A DNA stretch of 64,000 nt, taken from Phosphitispora fastidiosa (GTDB taxonomy: Bacteria > Bacillota > Thermincolia > Thermincolales > UBA2595). The translations under genes and the position numbers were made by a program. The stretch spans positions 62,001-126,000 of the forward strand of contig NZ_JAHHUL010000008.1 in assembly GCF_019008365.1 (NCBI RefSeq). The letters are read 5' to 3'. Shown here piece after piece: positions 34,292-42,015 of the stretch; position 1 is the stretch's first letter; the number at the start of each line of letters is the position of its first letter. Under the pieces are notes generated by a model that saw only the letters and a program-made list of their open reading frames with translations, ran no database searches and was not told where the DNA came from.

Positions 34292-34809
34292 GAAAAATAT
34301 GGAATGTTATCATAGCGGGTTCCGGGGGCCAGGGCCTTGGTATGGCCGGCCGGATTCTCGCAGAGACTGCTCTGTCTGCGGGGATGCACGCAGCCCATAA
34401 CCAAAGTTATGGCGCCCGTGCCCGGGGAGGCTACAGCCAGTCATCTGTGGTCATCAGCTCTAACGAAATTGTTTATCCCTTTGTTGAGCAACCCAACCTG
34501 GTGATTGCCTTATCGCAGAGGGCTTATGATATTTATCTGCCCCTGATGGCTCCTGACGGGGTGATGATTTTTGACAGTGAACTTGTACAGGGAAAAGAGA
34601 CAGGGCTAATCAGGGGCTTTCCTTTTAGTGATACTTCCCGCCGGGCATGCAGCTCCCTGGGTATTTCTATAGCCGCTCTTGGCGCTGCGGTACGGCTAAC
34701 CGCTATTGTTCCTGAGGACATGCTTGACCAGGCCCTGAACAGTCACTTCCAGGGAGAAACCCTGGCTGTAAACAGCAGCTGTCTCAGTCTTGGCATGGAT
34801 TTAGTGTAA
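34288..34809 (+). CDS. korC: 2-oxoacid:ferredoxin oxidoreductase, gamma subunit
   Basis: This 173-residue gamma subunit has the family start (IIAGSGGQGLGMAGRILAETA), the HNQSYGARARGGYSQSSVVIS segment and VEQPNLVIALSQ. It is the last gene of korDABC, followed by a hairpin terminator. The complex would be cytosolic and reversible, supplying reduced ferredoxin or fixing CO2. Confidence 0.9.
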   Translation: MRKIWNVIIAGSGGQGLGMAGRILAETALSAGMHAAHNQSYGARARGGYSQSSVVISSNEIVYPFVEQPNLVIALSQRAYDIYLPLMAPDGVMIFDSELVQGKETGLIRGFPFSDTSRRACSSLGISIAALGAAVRLTAIVPEDMLDQALNSHFQGETLAVNSSCLSLGMDLV

Positions 34810-34836
34810 AGTAAAACAGGAATTGCCCAAAAGCAT

Positions 34837-34872
34837 GAAGGTAGTGGCCCCTTACCAGGGAACACTACCTTC
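34837..34872. terminator. Terminator after korC
   Basis: A 10-bp stem (GAAGGTAGTG/CACTACCTTC) encloses a small inner CCCT/AGGG stem, followed by TTAATATG. It lies between convergent genes and may serve both strands. Confidence 0.7.
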
Positions 34873-34914
34873 TTAATATGCAACCATTTGGTCACATGGA
34901 CCTATTTGGCTGCA

Positions 34915-35577
34915 TCAGTCTTTTCCCGCCAGAATCCGGATATCTTCCAACCGTACATGCAGTCCGCAGCTCTTCTCCAGAACCATGTTGACAAGTCCCG
35001 TATGGTTCAGTGACATCATGCAAAAACCCGGCAGGAATGTTACGCGGCAGCCGAAAGCCGGCTCATTTTTAATATGTGAGGCGATGCCTTCGAAGCCTAT
35101 CATGTGGTAAGCGACTACATCTTTGACCTGGTGATCACGGGAGTATTTGGGCCCAACAACCCAGGTGTACAGAAGCCCGGTAACCTGTTCAGCCTCTATT
35201 ACCTGCAGCACATGCGGGATGGGGCAGCCGGCGCCCATGGGCCGGCCCAGGACATAGTCCCCTTTTTTGATGTCCATTTTTTCCACCATATCAGGCCGGA
35301 ATGGGAGAACAATTTTTCTGGCTGAAATTTCACCTGGGAGCGGTTCCAGAACAAAGTCGTATTCATGCCCCAAGACATCTCTCTGGGGATAAATGGCCTT
35401 AGTTTCTATTCCGGTTAATTCGTTGGGATCTGCAGACCTTTGCTGTTCGCTATAGTAGGGGCAGTCCGAATAGCTTTTCCGGGAAGAATTTATCATTTTC
35501 AGAAAGCTTTTACAGCTGTCTTCTCCGCATAAACCGCAGTTTTTTCCGGGGGGCAGCCAGGCCCTTACTGCATTCAC
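34915..35577 (-). CDS. Fe-S-binding protein with an ACS-gamma-type Cys cluster
   Basis: This 220-residue protein begins with GKNCGLCGEDSC and later DCPYY, the CxxCxxxxC pattern of the small [4Fe-4S] domain found in the corrinoid/Fe-S subunit of CODH/acetyl-CoA synthase and in related redox proteins. The remaining 170 residues include MGAGCPIPH and GCRVTFLPGFCMM and match no family I recognise. The start is GTG, 1 bp after the GTPase stop. It is the last gene of the ABC/GTPase/Fe-S trio, which suggests metallocofactor handling. Confidence 0.7.
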   Translation of the reverse strand: MNAVRAWLPPGKNCGLCGEDSCKSFLKMINSSRKSYSDCPYYSEQQRSADPNELTGIETKAIYPQRDVLGHEYDFVLEPLPGEISARKIVLPFRPDMVEKMDIKKGDYVLGRPMGAGCPIPHVLQVIEAEQVTGLLYTWVVGPKYSRDHQVKDVVAYHMIGFEGIASHIKNEPAFGCRVTFLPGFCMMSLNHTGLVNMVLEKSCGLHVRLEDIRILAGKD

Positions 35578-35578
35578 G

Positions 35579-36289
35579 TTACTCCCCCCTGTATAGGTAA
35601 TCAGCGATTTGACCGTTAAGCTTTTGAATCACGCCAAAATGGTGCTTCCAGCCAATTTCTTTTTTGCCGATACAGATTGTGCAGGTGCCGAGGGGCGGGT
35701 TACCTTTCAGGAAAAGATTATTTTTGTCGATATCTTCAGAGTCGCTGATAAGCTTATATAACCGGTTCAGTGAAGTCCCCTGCAGGGCATTGGTTTCCAT
35801 TAATACAATTTTGCGATGGACTTCCTTGATTTTCTGAATAAGCACCTCTCTTTCGGCCTGGCTCACCAGGTCGATTTTTGTGACTACAGCTATATCGGCA
35901 AGGCTGACCATGGCGCCCATTTTTTCCGGAGCATGAATCCCCGAGATTGAACTTAAAACAATTACCCCCAGTCCCTGGTTAAGGTATGGTGAACAGCGCA
36001 GGCAAAGCCCGGCGCTTTCTACTATAAACAGGTCTGCACCATTACTATCAGCCCATTCTACGGCATCACCAAGAACCATAACTCCGGCATGGTCAGGGCA
36101 GAGGTCGCCGGAGTATATTTTTTTAGTCAGAATATTGAACTCCTTGCTTAATTCAATATCCTCATAAGCCCTGACAACATCAATTTTAAGAAAGGCTATC
36201 CGCAGTTCGTTATTAAAGTGCTTTACAATTTGTTTGGTAAGTGCGGTTTTGCCTGCGGAAGGGGGGCCGGCAATAACCAAAAGCTTCAA
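35579..36289 (-). CDS. HypB/CobW-like P-loop GTPase
   Basis: This 236-residue protein has P-loop GPPSAGKTA (residues 8-16), a G3-like region (FIVESAGLCLRCSPY) and a TKID guanine-specificity-type motif in the HypB/CobW (G3E) group. Extra cysteines (CLRC and CTICIG) could bind metal. G3E GTPases load metals or reactivate metallo- and corrinoid enzymes. The start is TTG. It lies 62 bp after the ABC ATPase gene and 1 bp before the Fe-S protein gene. Confidence 0.75.
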   Translation of the reverse strand: MKLLVIAGPPSAGKTALTKQIVKHFNNELRIAFLKIDVVRAYEDIELSKEFNILTKKIYSGDLCPDHAGVMVLGDAVEWADSNGADLFIVESAGLCLRCSPYLNQGLGVIVLSSISGIHAPEKMGAMVSLADIAVVTKIDLVSQAEREVLIQKIKEVHRKIVLMETNALQGTSLNRLYKLISDSEDIDKNNLFLKGNPPLGTCTICIGKKEIGWKHHFGVIQKLNGQIADYLYRGE

Positions 36290-36351
36290 AAAACATTCAC
36301 CGCCTCTTTTATTAGACTAAATATCAGTTTTAGTTCAGATAAGATATTGGC

Positions 36352-37134
36352 TCAGGATGCGAAATTTACAGCAAACACATCAGTTGTGATTACATCTCCT
36401 GCTCGTAGCTGCTCCCTGATGCTGCCTACTCTGCGGTCGACTTCCAGAAGGTTCTGGGCAGCCATGACTTCAACTTCATTTTGATGAAGAACCTTTTTTA
36501 CGGCTCCGTTTTCGATTATGATCCGCATCTTGGTGAGAAGTGCAATCACGGGGTCGTGAGTTACGAAAACAATAATTTTCCCGGTGCCTTTAATTATGTC
36601 GATAACCTCCTGCTTGAAGATGCCGGCATTTTCGATTTCATCCAGGAGAATAATAGGAGCTGCCCCAATCATAATTGCATCTGCAATCAGGAGGGATCTT
36701 GTCTGCCCTCCCGATAAAATAGTTACCTTGTGATCCTTATGGATTTTTTCACCCGTAAAACTATTAGCTAACTTAATAGTTTCCGCAATTACGCCGATAT
36801 CATTAATACCACGGGCGCGGGCATGAATTTCCAGGAAATCTTCAGTGGTAAGGTCTGCGAAGCATTTGGTATTCTGGGTAATCATAGCAATTGGCTTAAG
36901 CGAGGGGTTATATCTGATGTCATCTGTTGGGTTACTTCCATTAACCAAGATAGTTCGGCCTGTGGAGGTATCCCCTTGGGCCAGCAACTCAATATCAGTA
37001 ATAAAAGCGGTTTTCCCGCTTCCGGTGGGGCCGACAATAGATACGGTTTCTCCTGCCCTTAGTGTAATTTCAGCGAAGTTTTCCCTGACATCAAGTTTGT
37101 CTGTGCCGGGAAGAATTGTGATTTCACTGAGCAT
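36352..37134 (-). CDS. Stand-alone ABC-type ATPase
   Basis: This 260-residue ABC domain has Walker A GPTGSGKT, signature ILSGGQTRSLLIADA, Walker B IILLDEIENAG and H-loop VTHD. No membrane partner lies nearby. In the D-loop region the usual TSGLD-type sequence is replaced by ENAGI. With a G3E GTPase and an Fe-S protein as operon partners, it may be a soluble energy-coupling ATPase for metallocofactor assembly or enzyme activation. The start ATG follows AGAGGAGA. Confidence 0.75.
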   Translation of the reverse strand: MLSEITILPGTDKLDVRENFAEITLRAGETVSIVGPTGSGKTAFITDIELLAQGDTSTGRTILVNGSNPTDDIRYNPSLKPIAMITQNTKCFADLTTEDFLEIHARARGINDIGVIAETIKLANSFTGEKIHKDHKVTILSGGQTRSLLIADAIMIGAAPIILLDEIENAGIFKQEVIDIIKGTGKIIVFVTHDPVIALLTKMRIIIENGAVKKVLHQNEVEVMAAQNLLEVDRRVGSIREQLRAGDVITTDVFAVNFAS

Positions 37135-37306
37135 AAGTTCTCTCCTCTCAACAATTTATTTCCTGCAGTCTAAACTATGAATTATGTATTCGAAAGGTTA
37201 CTTTAAATGGCAGTTAATTTGAAGCTGCTTAGAAAAGATGGGTGGGGTTTCCTGGGGAAGTGGCATGAAAATACATTCTAATCCGGGAGCTCCCGAATAG
37301 AACGGT

Positions 37307-37355
37307 TAAGGGAACGTCCCTTCAAAATCAGACTTTTGAAGGCGGCGTTCCCTTA
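37307..37355 (-). terminator. Strong hairpin downstream of the Gln-rich gene
   Basis: TAAGGGAACG/CGTTCCCTTA (37307-37316/37346-37355) and an inner 9-bp stem (CCTTCAAAA/TTTTGAAGG) form one long hairpin just 3' of the minus-strand gene ending at 37380. Otherwise the 245-bp gap 37135-37379 shows no gene. Confidence 0.7.
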
Positions 37356-37379
37356 GTCAGGTAGCTATTAAACTGGATG

Positions 37380-37712
37380 CTAGTAAGTGCTCACATATTG
37401 TCCGGTCGGTCCAAACTGGCTGGTGTTAATTGGGCGGTTAGCCCAACTGCCGGTGGTAATTGAACCCTGATACGGGGAGCCAAACTGCTGTCCCACGGTG
37501 CTAAACTGAACACTGCTCATCATGGAATTCATCTGTGAGGCTGCTTGGTGGCAAAGCTGGGCACATTGCTGCAACTGCTGAGCGGCATTGCGTTCAGCCT
37601 GCTCAATCTGGTGCAGCTGGTTTACATTAGCGCTCTCGCTCTGACTGAGTTGCTGACAGATTTGAGCAATTTGGTTCAGGCTGCTTTGAATCTGGCTGAC
37701 TTGTGAATACAT
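37380..37712 (-). CDS. Gln/Ser-rich small coiled-coil protein
   Basis: This 110-residue protein has a Gln/Asn/Ser-rich helical first half (SSLNQIAQICQQLSQSES and QQLQQCAQLCHQAASQ) with three cysteines, and a Gly/Tyr/Thr-rich second half. It has no signal peptide or known domain. A ribosome site (GGAGGTG) and a downstream terminator support a real gene. The composition is reminiscent of spore-coat-type proteins of Clostridia; I do not assign a function. Confidence 0.6.
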   Translation of the reverse strand: MYSQVSQIQSSLNQIAQICQQLSQSESANVNQLHQIEQAERNAAQQLQQCAQLCHQAASQMNSMMSSVQFSTVGQQFGSPYQGSITTGSWANRPINTSQFGPTGQYVSTY

Positions 37713-37866
37713 TAGTGTAACAACACCTCCAAGGAAATATATTGGTGAACCTGAACATTATTATTTCAAGATTAAAGTTAATTATTCCAGGATTGCCGTA
37801 AAAAATAATGGAATTTTACCGGCAGGGACTGGGGAAACTAGGTAAAATGTTAAAGGAGGTACTTGA

Positions 37867-38532
37867 ATGGTTAAACGCATTTTTTACCTTATGCTGGTGC
37901 TGCTTTTGCTGGTAATGGGTTGTGCCGGTGAGGAGCCGGAAAAGAAACCACTCCCCCAAGAACAGGAGCCTGCACAAGAGACAATGCTGGATGCTGCCGC
38001 CGCCGATCCCTATGGTGATGGGTGTGTGTCCTGCCATAAAAAGACCGCTCAGGTGGACCAGTCACTGCCGGCCTATGTAACCAGAATTTCCGGACACCCG
38101 GAAGTCAGAGAGGCGACTGTCAATGAATGCTACCGGTGCCATGAAGCCGAAAAGGACTATTCCCTCTATAAAAAATTTTACCGGGGAATTCATAAGGTCC
38201 ACTGGGAAAGCGAGACTTTTTACAATGAGCAGAAAGGGCGCTGTTATGCCTGTCATACAGTAGAAACCAATGGTGTATCAGGGATAAAAAAATACCCCCT
38301 GGCCGGATACCGTTCAGGGAGTGAAGCTGCTGGAAAAGAAGACAAGGATGAAAAAGCAGCTCCGGAAACTAAAGCTAAACAACCGCAGGTAAAGCAGGAA
38401 CAGAAAGCAGCGCCGCAGCGCCAGCCGCAGCTGGAACCGGAGCGCCAGCCGGAACAAAAGCCGGAACGGCAGCCTGAACAGCCGGCGCCTCAACCGGAAC
38501 AAGAATCTGAACTGCCTACTCCCGGTCCATGA
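37867..38532 (+). CDS. Triheme c-type cytochrome lipoprotein with Pro/Gln/Glu tail
   Basis: This 221-residue lipoprotein has a lipobox (LVMGC, Cys19) and three CxxCH haem sites (CVSCH 53-57, CYRCH 88-92, CYACH 126-130). The last 75 residues are a low-complexity Pro/Gln/Glu/Arg repeat (QPEQKPERQPEQ), probably extended and wall-spanning. The strong AAAGGAGG supports the start. It is a likely extracytoplasmic electron carrier anchored outside the membrane. Confidence 0.88.
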   Translation: MVKRIFYLMLVLLLLVMGCAGEEPEKKPLPQEQEPAQETMLDAAAADPYGDGCVSCHKKTAQVDQSLPAYVTRISGHPEVREATVNECYRCHEAEKDYSLYKKFYRGIHKVHWESETFYNEQKGRCYACHTVETNGVSGIKKYPLAGYRSGSEAAGKEDKDEKAAPETKAKQPQVKQEQKAAPQRQPQLEPERQPEQKPERQPEQPAPQPEQESELPTPGP

Positions 38533-38564
38533 GTAGTCTATAAAGGATCCAAGGATAATGTGGG

Positions 38565-38794
38565 AGCGCCCTAAGCTAAATGCTTGAAGATAGACATAAT
38601 TATCTTTAACTAAAAATAAGGAGGGGCAGATATGTTCCGGAACGATGAGTCTGATGTCCGCTTGTCGGTGAGCCGCGGATGCGGGAGCCGGTAACAAGCG
38701 GAATCGTTGCCATCGTGGAGGAATGTATCTGCCCCTCCTTGCTTTCATAGTTAAAAGAAAGTTGGTTCTGTCTATAAGCATACTTAAGGGCGCT
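38565..38794. repeat. Palindromic MITE-like / structured element, copy 2
   Basis: This 230-bp element has terminal arms AGCGCCC/GGGCGCT and imperfect pairing inward. The core has a perfect 15-bp outer stem (38618-38632/38726-38740), TTCC/GGAA, CGATG/CATCG (38643-38647/38711-38715), CCGCTTGT/ACAAGCGG (38658-38665/38694-38701) and a capped hairpin. Loop-side strings ATGTTCCGGA, GATGAG, CTGA and GCCATC are shared with the copy at 2770-2997, while the stems differ with compensating changes. It abuts the stop codon of the MCP gene. Confidence 0.65.
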
Positions 38795-38795
38795 T

Positions 38796-40301
38796 TCACC
38801 TTAGTCTGAAAAATTTTGACGCTTCCTGAAGGCTTTTTAGCTGTTGGTTGAGGTTGCTGATTTCAGTCTGAATATGTTTTGTGAATGTGGTGACTTCCCC
38901 GGCTGATGCGCTGACCTCTTCCGTAGATGCTGCATTTTCCTGCGAGATGGCGGAAATATTCATGATTGCCTCACTGGCCGATCCGGTCTCTATTGCCAGT
39001 TCGCCGGTAATCCGGGTATTTTCCGCTGTAATCCCGGAGATTATGTCTGTGGCCTGAGCAATCTCCAGGCTTTGGGTCTTCATGTTTTCCATTGAGTCAT
39101 TAATTTCATCCAGCCGGTTGACGACCTGGTTGACCGCTTTGATGATATTTCTCAGGGCTGTGCCGGCCTTATAGGCAACCTTGCTGCCCTCTTCCACGTC
39201 TAGAGTGGCTCTGCCTGTCTCGTCGACTACGTTCTTAGTTTCTGCCTGTATACCTGTAATCAGTTCTCTGATCTCCTCAGTTGATTTTCTGCTGTTTTCC
39301 GCCAGCTTGCGGACTTCATCCGCTACTACGGCAAATCCCTTGCCATGTTCTCCGGCCCTCGCGGCTTCTATGGCTGCATTTAGAGCCAGCAGGTTTGTCT
39401 GCTCGGCAATATCATCTATCACCTGGATGATTTCCCCTATTTGCTGGGAGCGGTCACCCAGTGAGGCTACTTTCTGTGACAGGTTATTAACAATTTCATT
39501 GATTGATTTCATATCATCTATGGTTTCATCAACCAGGTCTTTACCTTCATTAGCGGCGCCGTAACAATTGCTGATATCGCTATTTATAAGTTTAGTGTTC
39601 TCCACAACATTATCAGTTGCATCCGAGACCTGGTTAATCAGCTGAACAGTAGTAGCAACACTTTCATTTTGCTTAACGGCATTTTCCTGAATGGCAGCTG
39701 TTACCTGGCTCAGCTTATTGGTCATATCAGTAGTCTTCTGCATGTCTTTTGCCTGCTCCTGGGTGTCCACAGATATCTGTTCAATAGCCAGGGTTACCTG
39801 TTCAATTGTTTCCAGGTTTTTAGCTGCATTTGTATTTAGGGTATCACTGATATCAACCATCTGATCAGTGGCGACAAATACATCATACATATATTTCTTG
39901 AGGTTTTGGTACATTTCTTTAAACGAAACGCCGAGGTTTTCCAGTTCATCTCCGGTTTTAATAATGGTGATATCTTTTACCGGTCTGGAGAGATCTCCTT
40001 TGGAAATCCGGCGTATCATTTCTTCCAGCACTTTAACCGGTCTGTTAACATTTCGAATTATGTAGACGGTAAATGCCAGGGAAATAATGAGGGCAGCAAC
40101 TATCAGAATGCCGGTTTCCAGGGCAAAATTCTGCAGCCGGTCATCAATTATCCGGCCAATTTCGGGATTTTCCGCAGTTATTTTTGTGAGGGAGGCTTCC
40201 AGCCCGGAGATGTTAATATAGGCTGCTATCGCTGTAATAACCAGCAGCCAGAACATAACTGCAAAGGCGGCACAAATCTTATAAGCCAGCTTAATTTTCA
40301 T
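38796..40301 (-). CDS. Methyl-accepting chemotaxis protein
   Basis: This 501-residue MCP has two membrane segments (about 10-30 and 63-85) separated by only about 30 extracytoplasmic residues, so its sensor is minimal. A HAMP domain ([23 protein letters not shown]) and a long signalling coiled coil with the conserved hairpin tip ([21 protein letters not shown], in two stretches) follow. The ATG at 40301 follows AAAGGTG. With such a small external loop it may sense membrane or intracellular signals. Confidence 0.9.
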   Translation of the reverse strand: MKIKLAYKICAAFAVMFWLLVITAIAAYINISGLEASLTKITAENPEIGRIIDDRLQNFALETGILIVAALIISLAFTVYIIRNVNRPVKVLEEMIRRISKGDLSRPVKDITIIKTGDELENLGVSFKEMYQNLKKYMYDVFVATDQMVDISDTLNTNAAKNLETIEQVTLAIEQISVDTQEQAKDMQKTTDMTNKLSQVTAAIQENAVKQNESVATTVQLINQVSDATDNVVENTKLINSDISNCYGAANEGKDLVDETIDDMKSINEIVNNLSQKVASLGDRSQQIGEIIQVIDDIAEQTNLLALNAAIEAARAGEHGKGFAVVADEVRKLAENSRKSTEEIRELITGIQAETKNVVDETGRATLDVEEGSKVAYKAGTALRNIIKAVNQVVNRLDEINDSMENMKTQSLEIAQATDIISGITAENTRITGELAIETGSASEAIMNISAISQENAASTEEVSASAGEVTTFTKHIQTEISNLNQQLKSLQEASKFFRLR

Positions 40302-40467
40302 AAATAACACCTTTCTGTTTTCGATTTTTTTATATCAACAGGCTTTCTGTATGAATTTGTAACACTATACTCCATAAAAATATTCCATAAAAAATATCTT
40401 TTTCCTGCATTTTTCGACGGAAAATTGTATTGAGTAGTATTTCACATACTTATTTATGCAATCATAC

Positions 40468-40520
40468 TTGCGATAGCAGGTGTGATGTAGTATATTATAA
40501 ATTAGAAAGATCATTCGGTA
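40468..40520 (+). promoter_or_regulatory. tetR promoter with a putative operator half-site
   Basis: TTGCGA (40468-40473), a 17-bp spacer and TATATT (40491-40496) make a promoter. ATCATTCGGT at 40510-40519 lies at the expected transcription start and matches the right half of the palindrome in front of the FAD/Fe-S dehydrogenase gene (ATCGTTCGGT). This suggests TetR binds both. Confidence 0.45.
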
Positions 40521-40541
40521 TTATAAAGAGAGGTGACTATA

Positions 40542-41168
40542 TTGCTGAGGCCAGAGATTGTATCAGGTGAATCAAGGGCAAGTCATAATAATGGGAAAGT
40601 TTCTGAAACCGAAGTAAAAAGCAAAATATTCATGGTGGCTCAGCAGCTTTTCGTAGAAAAGGGATATCACCGAACGAGCATTCCGGATATTGTCAAAGAA
40701 GCAGGTGTGAGCACAGGAGCCATTTACCACCACTATTCCAGCAAAGAGGATTTGGCCAGGGAAATTCACCGGGTTACGGTCGGGCAGTTTCTGAAAAAGT
40801 ATGCGGAAGAAGTAGCTTCCAAGGAAGCCACTTATGAAAAAATACGCGCATATACAGCTCTGCTGTTCAGGTGGGTGGAGGAAGACCCGGTAATGGTCCG
40901 ATACCTGCTTTATGGAAGACCGAAGGAAATCCTGGATAAATGCCTGAGTGTCTGTTCTGAGGAAGGTCTTAAGGCAACTATGGAAATTGTGCATAACGGA
41001 ATCAGCAGGGGAGAGGTCCGGCCTATGTCCCCGACTCTTGCTGCGGCTTCTATTTCCGGAATTCTTATGAGGATGCTCGAATTACGGATTGACGGGTTGA
41101 TTGAGCACTCCCTTGTAGAGTACATCGAAGCTGCTGCAAACAATATCTGGCTGTCAGTCAAAGCCTAG
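40542..41168 (+). CDS. TetR family transcriptional regulator
   Basis: This 208-residue regulator has a typical TetR_N helix-turn-helix (IFMVAQQLFVEKGYHRTSIPDIVKEAGVSTGAIYHHYSSKEDL, read in parts) and an all-helical ligand domain. The TTG at 40542 is preferred because AGAGAGG is eight bases upstream; a GTG three codons earlier lies inside that site. It is followed 12 bp later by a LuxR-type regulator. The layout is similar to acyl-CoA-responsive TetR proteins, but the ligand is not evident. Confidence 0.85.
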   Translation: MLRPEIVSGESRASHNNGKVSETEVKSKIFMVAQQLFVEKGYHRTSIPDIVKEAGVSTGAIYHHYSSKEDLAREIHRVTVGQFLKKYAEEVASKEATYEKIRAYTALLFRWVEEDPVMVRYLLYGRPKEILDKCLSVCSEEGLKATMEIVHNGISRGEVRPMSPTLAAASISGILMRMLELRIDGLIEHSLVEYIEAAANNIWLSVKA

Positions 41169-41180
41169 GGAGGTGGTCGG

Positions 41181-41831
41181 ATGAATTTTTACGCAGTGTT
41201 TATTGTCAGCCGGGAAGCGCTGCTGCGTCATTCCCTGGCGTGCCTGCTGAGTTCATTTCCGGGTTGCCGGGAAGTTGCGGAATACAAGGCTGCACAGGAA
41301 GTATTTAAAAGGGGAAAACCCATTACTGACTCAATCCTGATTCTTGATGCGGGCCTTCCTGAACACGATATTTCTGCTGTGATAGATTTTGCCCGGCAAG
41401 GCCAAAACAGGATTATCCTTTTAAGCAGCGGGACTGATAAAAAACGGCTTATCGGGTTGCTGCCTTTAAAGGCGGACGGATATATAACCACCAGGATTAC
41501 TTCCGGGGAATTTTTTGCCTTGCTGGATAAGGTAAAGACGGCGGGCGAGACGGTAATTGATGAGAGTCTTGTTTCGGAAATGGCGAAGCATTTGTCAGCA
41601 GCGCCCGCCGGGTTTGCGGGGGCTGGGGCCGGGCTGGATATCCTCACCCCAAGAGAGGTTGAAGTTTTGCGGCTGCTGGCGGTCGGGTGTACCAACAGGC
41701 AAATCGCCAAAAAGCTTGTGATCAGCGTTTATACTGTCAAGAACCATGTTCATAGTATTCTTGACAAACTGGACCTTGACAACCGGACCCGCCTGACATC
41801 TTATGCACTTGCCAGGGGCTTGGTAGGGTAA
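41181..41831 (+). CDS. LuxR-type regulator with degenerate receiver domain
   Basis: This 216-residue protein has a receiver-like N-terminus and a C-terminal LuxR/GerE helix-turn-helix (LTPREVEVLRLLAVGCTNRQ, then VKNHVHSILDKL). The receiver keeps an Asp at ILILDAGLP but lacks the acidic pair (IVSRE instead of xxDD), and the usual Lys is replaced (GYITTRI). Phosphorylation may therefore be weak or absent. No kinase gene is adjacent. Confidence 0.83.
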   Translation: MNFYAVFIVSREALLRHSLACLLSSFPGCREVAEYKAAQEVFKRGKPITDSILILDAGLPEHDISAVIDFARQGQNRIILLSSGTDKKRLIGLLPLKADGYITTRITSGEFFALLDKVKTAGETVIDESLVSEMAKHLSAAPAGFAGAGAGLDILTPREVEVLRLLAVGCTNRQIAKKLVISVYTVKNHVHSILDKLDLDNRTRLTSYALARGLVG

Positions 41832-41910
41832 ATGCGGGGCTGGGATGAATGCCGTGAAGGAACATTTTGATAGTTCTTTTGGTTCATCATAAAACAGACA
41901 TTAAGATTTA

Positions 41911-41964
41911 TTAACGGCGAGCATATAACAATGTATAATAAAACCGAGCGAATAATCGTTCGGT
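41911..41964 (+). promoter_or_regulatory. Promoter and TetR-type operator before the FAD/Fe-S dehydrogenase
   Basis: TTAACG (41911-41916), a 17-bp spacer and TATAAT (41934-41939) are followed immediately by an imperfect 22-bp palindrome with arms ACCGAGCGA and TCGTTCGGT (41943-41964). A repressor there would block transcription initiation. The right half resembles the site in front of tetR. Confidence 0.5.
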
Positions 41965-42015
41965 TTTATGTTATTAATTTCACAAATCGTAAAACAAAAT
42001 CAGGGAGGGTTTGTT

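Noticed and set aside
34288-34809. Possible pyruvate rather than 2-oxoglutarate-type oxidoreductase
   Set aside because: Subunit sizes and the order delta-alpha-beta-gamma fit several 2-oxoacid enzymes; I kept the kor names as class labels and do not claim the substrate.
38636-38707. Possible hammerhead ribozyme in the palindromic element
   Set aside because: CTGATG is present but the full CUGANGA...GAAA core is not (it reads CTGATGT and then AATCG after the stem); copy 1 does not match either.
38314-38799. 161-codon Arg/Leu/Phe-rich frame on the minus strand
   Set aside because: It mirrors the Pro/Gln/Glu repeat tail of the triheme lipoprotein and runs through the palindromic element; composition is that of a shadow frame.
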